Below are positions 1 to 6,012 of a DNA stretch of 13,542 bases, in pieces. The DNA is taken from assembly GCF_900491745.1 (NCBI RefSeq), contig NZ_UETR01000062.1, positions 1-13,542 on the forward strand. The letters run 5' to 3'. A program made the translations under genes and the position numbers. Every line of letters begins with the position of its first letter. Positions within the stretch are counted from its first letter, which is position 1. The stretch is from Amarolinea aalborgensis. Lineage in GTDB: Bacteria; Chloroflexota; Anaerolineae; SSC4; Amarolineaceae. The notes below the pieces were generated by a model. The model worked only from the letters and a program-made list of their open reading frames with translations, made no database searches and was not told the origin of the DNA.

Positions 1-182
1 ACGCGGTGGCGCGCGATGATCTGAATGTCGGCGATGACGACCAGCAGGGCGAGGACGGCCGGCAGCCACCACTCTTGGGTTGTGGCGGAATAGGATTGGC
101 TGGGAAACAGCAGCAGCGGAATGACTTGCAGGATCAATACCAAGATAATCGTCGAGCGGTTGGTCAGTGCTGGTGTAATCAC
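1..182 (-). CDS. Partial membrane protein of unknown function (N-terminal 60 residues), GTG start
   Basis: The minus strand is open from a GTG at 182-180 to the window edge (60 codons, no stop). The start is supported by AAGGAG at 195-190, seven bases upstream; another in-frame GTG at 188-186 lies too close to that site. The peptide begins MITPALTNRSTIILVLILQ. It has two hydrophobic stretches, about residues 12-27 and 40-57, separated by a polar, Trp-containing segment (QEWW), so it looks like the start of a polytopic membrane protein. A consensus promoter on the same strand (242-270) lies just upstream, giving a leader of about 50 bases. I do not recognise the family; too little is visible. 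It is transcribed divergently from the liv operon, so the two may be co-regulated, but nothing visible ties its function to transport. Confidence 0.6.
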   Translation of the reverse strand, partial: MITPALTNRSTIILVLILQVIPLLLFPSQSYSATTQEWWLPAVLALLVVIADIQIIARHR

Positions 183-241
183 GGTCACTCTCCTTGTCGG
201 CAAGGCGTGGGGTGCGCAGATGAGATCGTCACTGGCGGGCC

Positions 242-270
242 ATTATAGGTTGCTTGCGCCTGGCTGTCAA
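242..270 (-). promoter_or_regulatory. Consensus sigma70-type promoter for the leftward gene
   Basis: Read on the minus strand, TTGACA occupies 270-265 and TATAAT 247-242, with exactly 17 bases between them: both hexamers match the vegetative consensus in full. Transcription would start near 235, and the GTG start with its ribosome-binding site follows at 195-180. It is the mirror image of the plus-strand promoter at 276-304. Confidence 0.75.
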
Positions 271-275
271 GCTGT

Positions 276-304
276 TTGACATTTGATTTAACGTCACCTA
301 TAAT
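276..304 (+). promoter_or_regulatory. Consensus sigma70-type promoter for the liv operon
   Basis: TTGACA at 276-281 and TATAAT at 299-304 with a 17-base spacer, a full consensus match. The predicted start is near 311, which gives a leader of about 260 bases before livK at 570. No comparable promoter was found in the downstream gaps, so this may drive the whole liv operon and possibly the genes beyond it, unless internal promoters were missed. Confidence 0.75.
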
Positions 305-437
305 GCGCCCTACCTTTCGGTGACCCCACCGCGTCATCGTCGTAGGCTTGTGTTGTTGGGGCAAAGCGACGATTTCGAGTCTTCACAACATGCTCACACC
401 ACTTCATCGTGTCAATCTGTGACGGAAGGAGGTGATC

Positions 438-494
438 GTGCCTCGGATCGAGTTGAGAGTGCTCAACGAAGAGCGGACTTCCTGCGTTTGCTAA
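438..494 (+). CDS. Possible 18-codon leader peptide upstream of livK
   Basis: A GTG at 438 follows AAGGAGGTGATC (426-437), a 12-base perfect complement of the conserved 16S rRNA 3' end and the strongest ribosome-binding site in the window. The frame reads MPRIELRVLNEERTSCVC and stops at TAA 492-494. It contains Ile, two Leu and two Val codons (five of 18), which is suggestive but not a run of regulatory codons as in classical leucine or ilv leader peptides. The hairpin GTTGAG/CTCAAC lies inside the ORF and the GGCTCTGC/GCAGAGCC hairpin begins 16 bases after its stop. Translation could therefore influence downstream folding. No homologue is known to me; it may be fortuitous. Confidence 0.3.
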   Translation: MPRIELRVLNEERTSCVC

Positions 495-510
495 TTCAGT
501 TTCCCGATGT

Positions 511-537
511 GGCTCTGCTGTTGCGCTGGGCAGAGCC
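511..537 (+). promoter_or_regulatory. Hairpin in the liv leader
   Basis: A perfect 8-bp stem, GGCTCTGC (511-518) with GCAGAGCC (530-537), and an 11-base loop. It is not followed by a U-run, so it is not a textbook intrinsic terminator. It lies between the candidate leader ORF and the livK ribosome-binding site, where it could modulate either transcription or translation. Confidence 0.4.
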
Positions 538-569
538 GGCCAGTTATCCTATTTTGGAGGAGAAGAATC

Positions 570-1751
570 ATGCGTACGTTCAAGGTCGTTAGTTTGCTCA
601 TGGTCATTGCCCTCGTTCTGTCAGCCTGCGGCGGCGCCGCGGCTCCGAGCGGCACTACAGCCGCCCCACAGGGCGACCTCAAGATCGCCATCCTGGCTCC
701 GCTTTCCGGTTCTGTCGCCACGTTCGGTCTGTCCACCAAAGAGGGCGCGCTGATGGCGATTGACGAATGGAATGCCAAGGGCGGCCTGCTGGGCCGTAAG
801 ATCGTCACTGTTGTGGAGGACAGTCAGTGCAAGGCTGACCCTGCCGTCAACGCCGCCAACAAGGTGATTGATCAGGACGGCGTCCATTACATCATCGGCG
901 AGGTGTGCTCTAGCGCATCCATCCCGGTTTCCAGGATCGCCACGGTCAAGAAGGTCCTTCAAATCAGCCCGACCTCGACCAATGACGCGTTGACGGTCGG
1001 CGCGGATGGCAAGGCGGTACCTTACATCTTCCGCGCCTGCTACAACGACAGCTTCCAGGGTCAGGTTGTCGCCAATTTCGCGCTCAAGACCCTCAACTTC
1101 AAGAGCGCCTTTGTGCTGTCCGATCAGACGAACTCTTACACCATCGGCCTGGCGGATTCGTTTGCCAAGACCTTCACCGCGGGCGGCGGCACGATTGTCG
1201 GCAAAGAGAACTACCTCGGCACAGACACCGACTTCTCCGCCATCCTGTCCAAAGTCTCGGCCGCCAAACCAGACATGATTTTCCTGGGTGACTACTACCC
1301 TACTGTCAACCTGTTCTACAAGCAGGCCAAGGAGAAGGGCATCACCGCGCCGTTCATGGGCGGCGATGGTTGGGATTCTTCGGACCTGGATCGCGTAGCG
1401 GCCGATGGCGGTTACTATTCCAACCACTATGATCCGGGCGACACCCGTGCGGAAGTGCAAAACTTCATCAAGGCCTACGGCGCCAAGTACAAGGATGACA
1501 AGGGCAACCCCAAGGTCCCGGATGCGTTGGCGGTGCTGGCCTACGATGCGGCGAACATGCTGCTGAACTCCATCAACAACGCAGGCGCCGATGACACCGA
1601 CAAGGTGCAAGAAGCGATGCTGAAGCTCAGCTACAGCGGCGTGTCCGGCAAGATCACGATTGATCCGAATACGCACAACCCGATCAAGGCTGCTGTGGTG
1701 GAGCAGGTTAAGGACGGTAAGATCGTTTACGTGTCCACGATCAACCCCTGA
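570..1751 (+). CDS. livK: Branched-chain amino acid ABC transporter substrate-binding lipoprotein
   Basis: A 393-residue lipoprotein that captures branched-chain amino acids outside the membrane and hands them to LivHM. ATG 570 is chosen because GGAGGAG lies just upstream and it gives a clean signal peptide (residues 1-19) with lipobox LSAC and lipidated Cys20; an in-frame ATG at 507 would bury it. The Peripla_BP_6 domain fills the rest, with PLSG near its start. Cys87 and Cys113 (in GEVCSSAS) match in position and spacing the disulfide of E. coli LivJ/LivK, and the CSS motif corresponds to the ligand-contacting segment there. An extra Cys157 lies in RACYND. E. coli LivJ and LivK mature proteins are about 345 residues, so length is normal with the linker. 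First gene of livKHMGF, under the promoter at 276-304. Ligand could be Leu/Ile/Val or a related compound. Confidence 0.93.
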   Translation: MRTFKVVSLLMVIALVLSACGGAAAPSGTTAAPQGDLKIAILAPLSGSVATFGLSTKEGALMAIDEWNAKGGLLGRKIVTVVEDSQCKADPAVNAANKVIDQDGVHYIIGEVCSSASIPVSRIATVKKVLQISPTSTNDALTVGADGKAVPYIFRACYNDSFQGQVVANFALKTLNFKSAFVLSDQTNSYTIGLADSFAKTFTAGGGTIVGKENYLGTDTDFSAILSKVSAAKPDMIFLGDYYPTVNLFYKQAKEKGITAPFMGGDGWDSSDLDRVAADGGYYSNHYDPGDTRAEVQNFIKAYGAKYKDDKGNPKVPDALAVLAYDAANMLLNSINNAGADDTDKVQEAMLKLSYSGVSGKITIDPNTHNPIKAAVVEQVKDGKIVYVSTINP

Positions 1752-1809
1752 GTTCCGCCCCGCGCTAACGGTTGGGGTGGCAGATCACTGTCACCGCAAA
1801 TCGCTTTCT

Positions 1810-1860
1810 TCAAAGAGCGTAGAGAGCAGCCCATGTTGCTCTCTACGCTAAGTTCTTTGA
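1810..1860 (+). promoter_or_regulatory. Long intercistronic hairpin between livK and livH
   Basis: A perfect 13-bp stem, AGCGTAGAGAGCA (1816-1828) with TGCTCTCTACGCT (1837-1849), and an 8-base loop. It is extended by TCAAAG (1810-1815) pairing with CTTTGA (1855-1860) across a 5-base one-sided bulge, about 19 bp in total. No U-run follows, and the livH ribosome-binding site begins five bases later. In many importer operons such hairpins protect the 3' end of the binding-protein message so that more binding protein than permease is made; that role is inferred here. A partial terminator is the alternative. Confidence 0.65.
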
Positions 1861-1881
1861 CCCAGGTGGAGGTACGCGCTG

Positions 1882-3015
1882 ATGCAGCAAACGAACGCCT
1901 CTCCGTCTCTCCCGTCCGCCGCAACGCACAGGCGACCCGGCGCGCGTATGATTTGGATCGGTCAGGGTTTCCTGCTCGTGTTGGCCCTGGTCGTGCTGAT
2001 CGTTCTCGTCCGTAACGCCATCGCCGATCCGGCCCTGTTCGTGCAAATTGTTCTGGGCGGCTTGCAGCTTGGCTTTGTCTATGCACTCATTGCGTTGGGC
2101 TATACGATGGTGTACGGCATCGTGCGCCTGATCAACTTTGCGCACGGTGACGTCTTCATGGTAGGCGCCTTCGTCAGCTTCTACGCCGTGGCTCGCTTTC
2201 AGTTGCACCTGTGGCCGGCCGCGGTTTTCCCGAGTATGCCGACGGGGTTGGCGGTCGTCATCGGCTCCGTCACGGTGATGCTGCTTTCGATGGCGGTGTG
2301 TACGGTCCTGGCGGTTGTGATCGAGCGCGTGGCCTACAAGCCGCTGCGTGACGCGCCGCGCATCGCCGCGCTGATCACGGCGATTGGCGTTTCGTTCTTT
2401 CTGGAGTATTTCGGACAGCTGAATTTCGTGTTTTCAGCGCAAAGAAAGATTTATCAACGCCCCTTCGACGTCGTTACCTGGTACATCAGCAATGGCATTC
2501 ATCCAGTTGAGCCTGGTCAGTCCCTACCGGCGGGCAGCATTACCTTCTCGAATATCTTTCTGATCATCGTGGCCGCCTCGCTCTTGATGCAGATCATGCT
2601 GCAGTTCATCGTGCGCCGCACAAAAATGGGCAAGGCGATGCGCGCCACCTCCTTTGACAAGCCAACGGCCCGGCTGATGGGCATCAACGTGGATCTGGTG
2701 ATCTCGTTTACCTTTGCCCTGGGCGCGGCGTTGGCGGGCCTCGGCGGGGTGCTCTATGCCGTCGCCTATCCCTCCATCTCATCCTTGCTGGGCATTCTAC
2801 CCGGCCTCAAAGCGTTCGTTGCGGCCGTGCTCGGCGGTATTGGCAGCATCCCGGGTGCGGTGGTCGGCGCGCTGATCATGGGGCAAGCCGAGTCTTTGAC
2901 CGCCGGCTATATCTCGACGCCGATGCGCGATGCGGTCGCGTTCACGATCTTGATTCTCGTTCTCCTGATACGCCCCACCGGCATATTTGGCGAAGCGGAA
3001 AAAGAGAAGGCATAG
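1882..3015 (+). CDS. livH: Branched-chain amino acid ABC transporter permease LivH
   Basis: An integral membrane permease of 377 residues, one half of the LivHM channel. ATG 1882 follows GGTGGAGG (1865-1872). The family hallmark LQLGFVYALIALGYTMVYGI lies near residues 56-76, followed by INFAHGD. The cytoplasmic coupling segment, RATSFDKPTARLMGINVD, lies near residues 253-271, and the C-terminus ends with LIRPTGIFGE, typical of the family. It is longer than E. coli LivH (308 residues), owing to a 20-30 residue N-terminal extension and a polar insertion around residues 185-225 between membrane segments. A later ATG at 1948 would remove the extension but lacks a better ribosome-binding site. Its TAG stop overlaps the ribosome-binding site of livM, so the two are translationally close. 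Confidence 0.93.
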   Translation: MQQTNASPSLPSAATHRRPGARMIWIGQGFLLVLALVVLIVLVRNAIADPALFVQIVLGGLQLGFVYALIALGYTMVYGIVRLINFAHGDVFMVGAFVSFYAVARFQLHLWPAAVFPSMPTGLAVVIGSVTVMLLSMAVCTVLAVVIERVAYKPLRDAPRIAALITAIGVSFFLEYFGQLNFVFSAQRKIYQRPFDVVTWYISNGIHPVEPGQSLPAGSITFSNIFLIIVAASLLMQIMLQFIVRRTKMGKAMRATSFDKPTARLMGINVDLVISFTFALGAALAGLGGVLYAVAYPSISSLLGILPGLKAFVAAVLGGIGSIPGAVVGALIMGQAESLTAGYISTPMRDAVAFTILILVLLIRPTGIFGEAEKEKA

Positions 3016-3024
3016 GAGGCGGTC

Positions 3025-4407
3025 GTGCAATTAAACCTGGGCTTCCTCGTTCTTTCGATCATTAAGATAACCGCCATCCTGGTTTATGTGTACCTTCTCA
3101 TGGCCGTTCTGGGCCATTCCTCCAAATGGGTCAAGGTGGCTGGCGTGGTGGCCGCGTTCGCTGTCGTTCAATTCGCCCTCTCGTTCCAGTCCGGCAATGT
3201 GCGCATCCTCAACGACTTCGACCGGGGCTTACTGTTCCAGGCCGCGGCCATGACGATGTGTGCGCTTGGGTTGAACCTGATCTATGGCTTCAACGGCCAG
3301 TTCAGCCTGGGGCAATGGGGATTTTACGGCATCGGCGCGTACGTGGCGGCTGACGTGGCCTACCGCTGGAAGGTTGGAGATGGACGCGGGCTGCTGGTGC
3401 TGTTGCTTGGCGTCATCTTCTTTGGCATCGTGATCTGGGGCATCGGCCGACTGCTCACGCGCCTCAAGGGGATGCCTGTCTTGTCCCAGTTCACGCTCTA
3501 CCTGATCGGCGCCTTCCTCGCTGGCCTCCTCGCGGTTGTCATCGCGAATGCCATCAACCCGCTCATCGCGCCGTTGTTCGGAACCGCGGCGCTGCCTGGG
3601 CCGCTGCGCAGCGAAGCGGCGATGCAGGTCGTTTTTCCCATCGCCATTGTCCTGGGCGGCGCCATGGCGGCGGAGACTGCGTTTCTGTTTGGCCTGCCGG
3701 TTCTCATGCTCGGATCAGACTATTTTGGCATCGCCACCCTGGGATTTTCAATCGTCATCAATGCCCTCATGCTGAACTCAGACACCATCCTACCCTTCCC
3801 GGAGATGCGAGGTGGGCAGGGGATGCTGGACATCCCGCAGATGGGGGTCACCGCCTGGTTCTGGGGCTTCGTCTTCATGCTGCTGGTCATCATCTTCATG
3901 CGGAACCTTCTTCATTCGAGCGGGGGACGCGCCATCCTCTCGGTGCGCGAGGATGAGACCGCGGCCAAGGCCATGGGCATTGACATCGCCAGCCAGAAGC
4001 TGTTCGCGTTCGTTGTGGGCAGCCTGTTTGCGGGCATTGGCGGTGGCTTGTATGTGCTCACCACGGGCACCGGCTTCCTCAGCCCGGGCGGCTTTGATTT
4101 TCTGACCGGCTTCAATCCACTGATCATCGTCGTGTTCGGCGGCCTGGGCAGCATGACGGGCACCATCACGGCCTCATTTGGCTGGATCTTCTTCCTCGAA
4201 GGTTTGCTGCGCGTGCTCCTCGGTCAGTTGGGCACCGAGGCCCCCACCTGGCGTTTTGTGCTGTACCCCATTGCGCTCCTTTTGCTGATGCTCATTCGTC
4301 CCCAGGGCTTACTCGGCGGCAAGGAGTGGGGCTTCCTGCGTCCAGTCCTCGTGAGGCCCCGCAGCCATGAACAGACTCAATCCGCGCCCTCTACGGCCGG
4401 GCAGTAG
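3025..4407 (+). CDS. livM: Branched-chain amino acid ABC transporter permease LivM (with extra membrane segment)
   Basis: The second permease subunit, 460 residues. The start is GTG 3025 with AGGAGG at 3014-3019, overlapping the livH stop. Family landmarks are ALGLNLIYGFNGQFSLGQWG (about residues 80-100), LPVLMLGSDYFGIATLGF (about 226-243), the coupling segment VREDETAAKAMGID (about 307-321) and LIRPQGLLGG near the C-terminus. Compared with the usual LivM order, about 70-90 additional residues lie between the IGAYVAAD region and LPVLMLG, containing one or two hydrophobic segments joined by a polar loop. The C-terminal tail (about 30 residues, Arg/Ser/Gln-rich) is cytoplasmic. The stop is 14 bases before livG. 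Confidence 0.92.
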   Translation: MQLNLGFLVLSIIKITAILVYVYLLMAVLGHSSKWVKVAGVVAAFAVVQFALSFQSGNVRILNDFDRGLLFQAAAMTMCALGLNLIYGFNGQFSLGQWGFYGIGAYVAADVAYRWKVGDGRGLLVLLLGVIFFGIVIWGIGRLLTRLKGMPVLSQFTLYLIGAFLAGLLAVVIANAINPLIAPLFGTAALPGPLRSEAAMQVVFPIAIVLGGAMAAETAFLFGLPVLMLGSDYFGIATLGFSIVINALMLNSDTILPFPEMRGGQGMLDIPQMGVTAWFWGFVFMLLVIIFMRNLLHSSGGRAILSVREDETAAKAMGIDIASQKLFAFVVGSLFAGIGGGLYVLTTGTGFLSPGGFDFLTGFNPLIIVVFGGLGSMTGTITASFGWIFFLEGLLRVLLGQLGTEAPTWRFVLYPIALLLLMLIRPQGLLGGKEWGFLRPVLVRPRSHEQTQSAPSTAGQ

Positions 4408-4421
4408 GCGGGGAGGAACGA

Positions 4422-5228
4422 ATGACGGACATCACCACGTCTGCGCCAGCGCCGATTCTGGATATTCGCGAATTGACCAAGACCTTTGGCGGCCTGCGCG
4501 CGGTCAGCTCTGTTTCCTTCAGCGTGCAGCCGCACGAGCTGGCTGGCCTGATCGGCCCCAACGGCGCGGGCAAGACAACGATCTTTAACATGATCACCGG
4601 CCTGTATGTGCCGACCGCCGGCGACGTGATCTTCCAAGGTGAGAGTGTCGTGGGCATGGAGCCTTTCGAGATCACGCAGACCGGGATTGGGCGCACGTTC
4701 CAGAATATCCGGCTCTTCCCCAACCTGACGGTTTTGGACAACGTGCGCATCGCCTATCATCCCCATGCCGGGTACAGCCTGTTCGACTCGATCGTGCGCA
4801 ATCGCCATTTCGAGGTCAAAGAACGCGAACTCACGGAGCAGGCGCAGGACTTCCTGGCGATCTTCAAGCTGGAGAAGGTGCAGAATGAGTTGGCGAAGAA
4901 TCTGCCCTACGGCGAGCAGCGGCGCGTGGAGATTGCGCGCGCCCTGGCATGTAACCCGCGCCTGCTCTTGTTGGATGAACCGGCGGCCGGCATGAACCCC
5001 AACGAGATCGGACAGCTCATGGATCTGATTCATTTCATCCGCGACCGCTTCGAGTTGACGATCCTGTTGATCGAACATCAGATGCGCCTGGTGATGGGGA
5101 TTTGTGATCGCATCACCGTCGTGGATTTCGGCCAGGTGATCGCGCGCGGCACGGCCCAGGAAATCCAGGATGATCCCAAAGTGATTGAAGCCTATCTGGG
5201 GAAGGGAGTGATCGCTCATGCTCCTTGA
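4422..5228 (+). CDS. livG: Branched-chain amino acid ABC transporter ATP-binding protein LivG
   Basis: One of the paired cytoplasmic ATPases that power LivHM, 268 residues. ATG 4422 follows GGGAGGA (4411-4417). Walker A is GPNGAGKT (residues 45-52), the Q-loop region reads GRTFQNIRLFPNLT, the signature is LPYGEQ (161-166) rather than LSGGQ, Walker B is LLLLDEP (181-187) and the switch histidine is His219 (IEHQM). A degenerate signature of this form is usual for LivG proteins, so it is not damage. The C-terminal extension after the H-loop (VVDFGQVIARGTAQEI and beyond) is the LivG-type tail. Its last 11 bases overlap the start of livF, consistent with translational coupling. Confidence 0.95.
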   Translation: MTDITTSAPAPILDIRELTKTFGGLRAVSSVSFSVQPHELAGLIGPNGAGKTTIFNMITGLYVPTAGDVIFQGESVVGMEPFEITQTGIGRTFQNIRLFPNLTVLDNVRIAYHPHAGYSLFDSIVRNRHFEVKERELTEQAQDFLAIFKLEKVQNELAKNLPYGEQRRVEIARALACNPRLLLLDEPAAGMNPNEIGQLMDLIHFIRDRFELTILLIEHQMRLVMGICDRITVVDFGQVIARGTAQEIQDDPKVIEAYLGKGVIAHAP

Positions 5229-5925
5229 TGTGCGCGATCTCGATGTGTACTACGGCGCCATCCATGCCTTGCAGGGTATTTCGTTTCATATGGAGCCGGG
5301 TGAAATCGTCACCCTGATCGGCGCGAACGGCGCGGGAAAATCAACCACCCTGCGCACGATCTCTGGCTTGATCCGCCCGCGCCGCGGTACGGTCACGTTC
5401 AAGAGCCAGGAGATCTCCCGCACGGCGGCCGAGCGCATCGTGCGCCTGGGAATCAACCACGTTCCGGAGGGGCGCAAGATCTTTGCTCCCCTGACCGTGC
5501 TGGAAAACCTGGAAATGGGCGCGTACACCCGCGACGACCCGGCCGAGATTCGGCAAAGCATGGAGCGCGTCTTTCAGACCTTCCCGCGTCTCAAGGAACG
5601 CCTCACGCAGTTGGGCGGCACCCTTTCCGGCGGCGAGCAGCAGATGCTGGCGATTGGCCGGGCCATGATGGCGAAACCGAGCCTGCTGCTGCTGGATGAG
5701 CCTTCCATGGGCCTGGCGCCCGTGGTGGTCGAGAAGATTGCCGAGATCATTCAAGAGATCAACGCCACGGGCACCAGCATTTTGCTGGTTGAACAGAATG
5801 CCCACATGGCCCTGACGATCGCCCATCGCGGTTACGTGATGGAAACGGGTCGTATTGTGCTCGAAGGCAGCGCCGATAAGCTGCTGCATGACCCACAGGT
5901 GAGACAGGCATACCTGGGCGGCTAG
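5218..5925 (+). CDS. livF: Branched-chain amino acid ABC transporter ATP-binding protein LivF
   Basis: The partner ATPase of LivG, 235 residues, closing the liv operon. ATG 5218 lies inside the end of livG with AAGGGAG about ten bases upstream. Walker A is GANGAGKST (35-43), signature LSGGEQ (136-141), and Walker B LLLLDEP (156-162). The position of the switch histidine reads LLVEQNA (Gln193), which is the normal form in LivF proteins, so LivG supplies the only canonical switch histidine of the pair. Segments such as NHVPEGRKIFAPLTVLENLE are typical of LivF. The stop at 5923-5925 is followed by a hairpin at 5952-5980 and an 87-base gap. Confidence 0.95.
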   Translation: MLLDVRDLDVYYGAIHALQGISFHMEPGEIVTLIGANGAGKSTTLRTISGLIRPRRGTVTFKSQEISRTAAERIVRLGINHVPEGRKIFAPLTVLENLEMGAYTRDDPAEIRQSMERVFQTFPRLKERLTQLGGTLSGGEQQMLAIGRAMMAKPSLLLLDEPSMGLAPVVVEKIAEIIQEINATGTSILLVEQNAHMALTIAHRGYVMETGRIVLEGSADKLLHDPQVRQAYLGG

Positions 5926-5935
5926 AGATGACCCA

Positions 5936-5980
5936 GTGTTGCCTTTGCTCAACACAGGTGCGGGTTGACCCGACCTGTGT
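5936..5980 (+). terminator. Overlapping hairpins after livF, terminator- or attenuator-like
   Basis: The main hairpin pairs ACACAGGT (5952-5959) with ACCTGTGT (5973-5980) and CGGGT (5961-5965) with ACCCG (5968-5972), with a single bulged G at 5960; the tip must open because only two bases separate the inner arms. A second, smaller hairpin, GTGTTG (5936-5941) with CAACAC (5950-5955), shares bases 5952-5955 and cannot form at the same time. The main stem is followed by CGTTTGCCCAC, not a real U-run, so termination may be partial. Confidence 0.45.
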
Positions 5981-6012
5981 CGTTTGCCCACATTTCTTGC
6001 AGGAGGAGTAGA

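Larger units (their letters stand above)
241..305. promoter_or_regulatory. 65-bp dyad-symmetric divergent promoter region, candidate operator
   Basis: Two nested inverted repeats share one centre at base 273. The outer arms are CATTATAGGT (241-250) and ACCTATAATG (296-305), a perfect 10-base match that contains both -10 boxes. The inner arms are TGTCAA (265-270) and TTGACA (276-281), which are the two -35 boxes, separated by GCTGT. The -35 boxes are only five bases apart, so two polymerases could hardly bind together. A dimeric regulator on the inner palindrome would affect both directions. Which regulator binds, if any, cannot be read from the sequence. Confidence 0.6.
311..569 (+). other. 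Structured 5' leader of the liv operon
   Basis: About 260 bases lie between the predicted transcription start and livK. Visible short pairings include ATCGTCG (336-342) with CGACGAT (367-373), CCCCA (324-328) with TGGGG (357-361), which interleaves with the first pair in pseudoknot fashion, GTTGAG/CTCAAC (452-457/462-467) and GGCTCTGC/GCAGAGCC (511-518/530-537). A very strong ribosome-binding site sits at 426-437. I do not recognise a known riboswitch class or T-box, and there is no U-run terminator before livK. The livK ribosome-binding site (GGAGGAG, about 556-562) follows the last hairpin. Confidence 0.4.

Noticed and set aside
507..569. Upstream in-frame ATG at 507 as the livK start
   Set aside because: It lacks a ribosome-binding site and would place 21 extra residues before a clean lipoprotein signal peptide. 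ATG 570 has GGAGGAG upstream.
621..1676. Long minus-strand ORF opposite livK
   Set aside because: It is antisense to an unmistakable binding-protein gene and has no recognisable motifs; long antisense frames are expected at this GC content.
4902..4919. LivG signature LPYGEQ seen as an inactivating change
   Set aside because: Such degenerate signatures are standard in the LivG family.
4377..5219. Minus-strand ORF opposite livG
   Set aside because: It is fully antisense to LivG, which has intact Walker motifs; its composition is His/Gln/Arg-rich as expected of a shadow frame.
5785..5800. LivF seen as defective because Gln193 replaces the switch histidine
   Set aside because: The LLVEQNA motif is the usual form in LivF proteins; LivG retains the histidine.
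5965..6012. TTG at 5965 as start of the permuted binding protein
   Set aside because: It lies inside the hairpin at 5952-5980 and would spoil the signal peptide. ATG 6013 has a strong AGGAGGAG.
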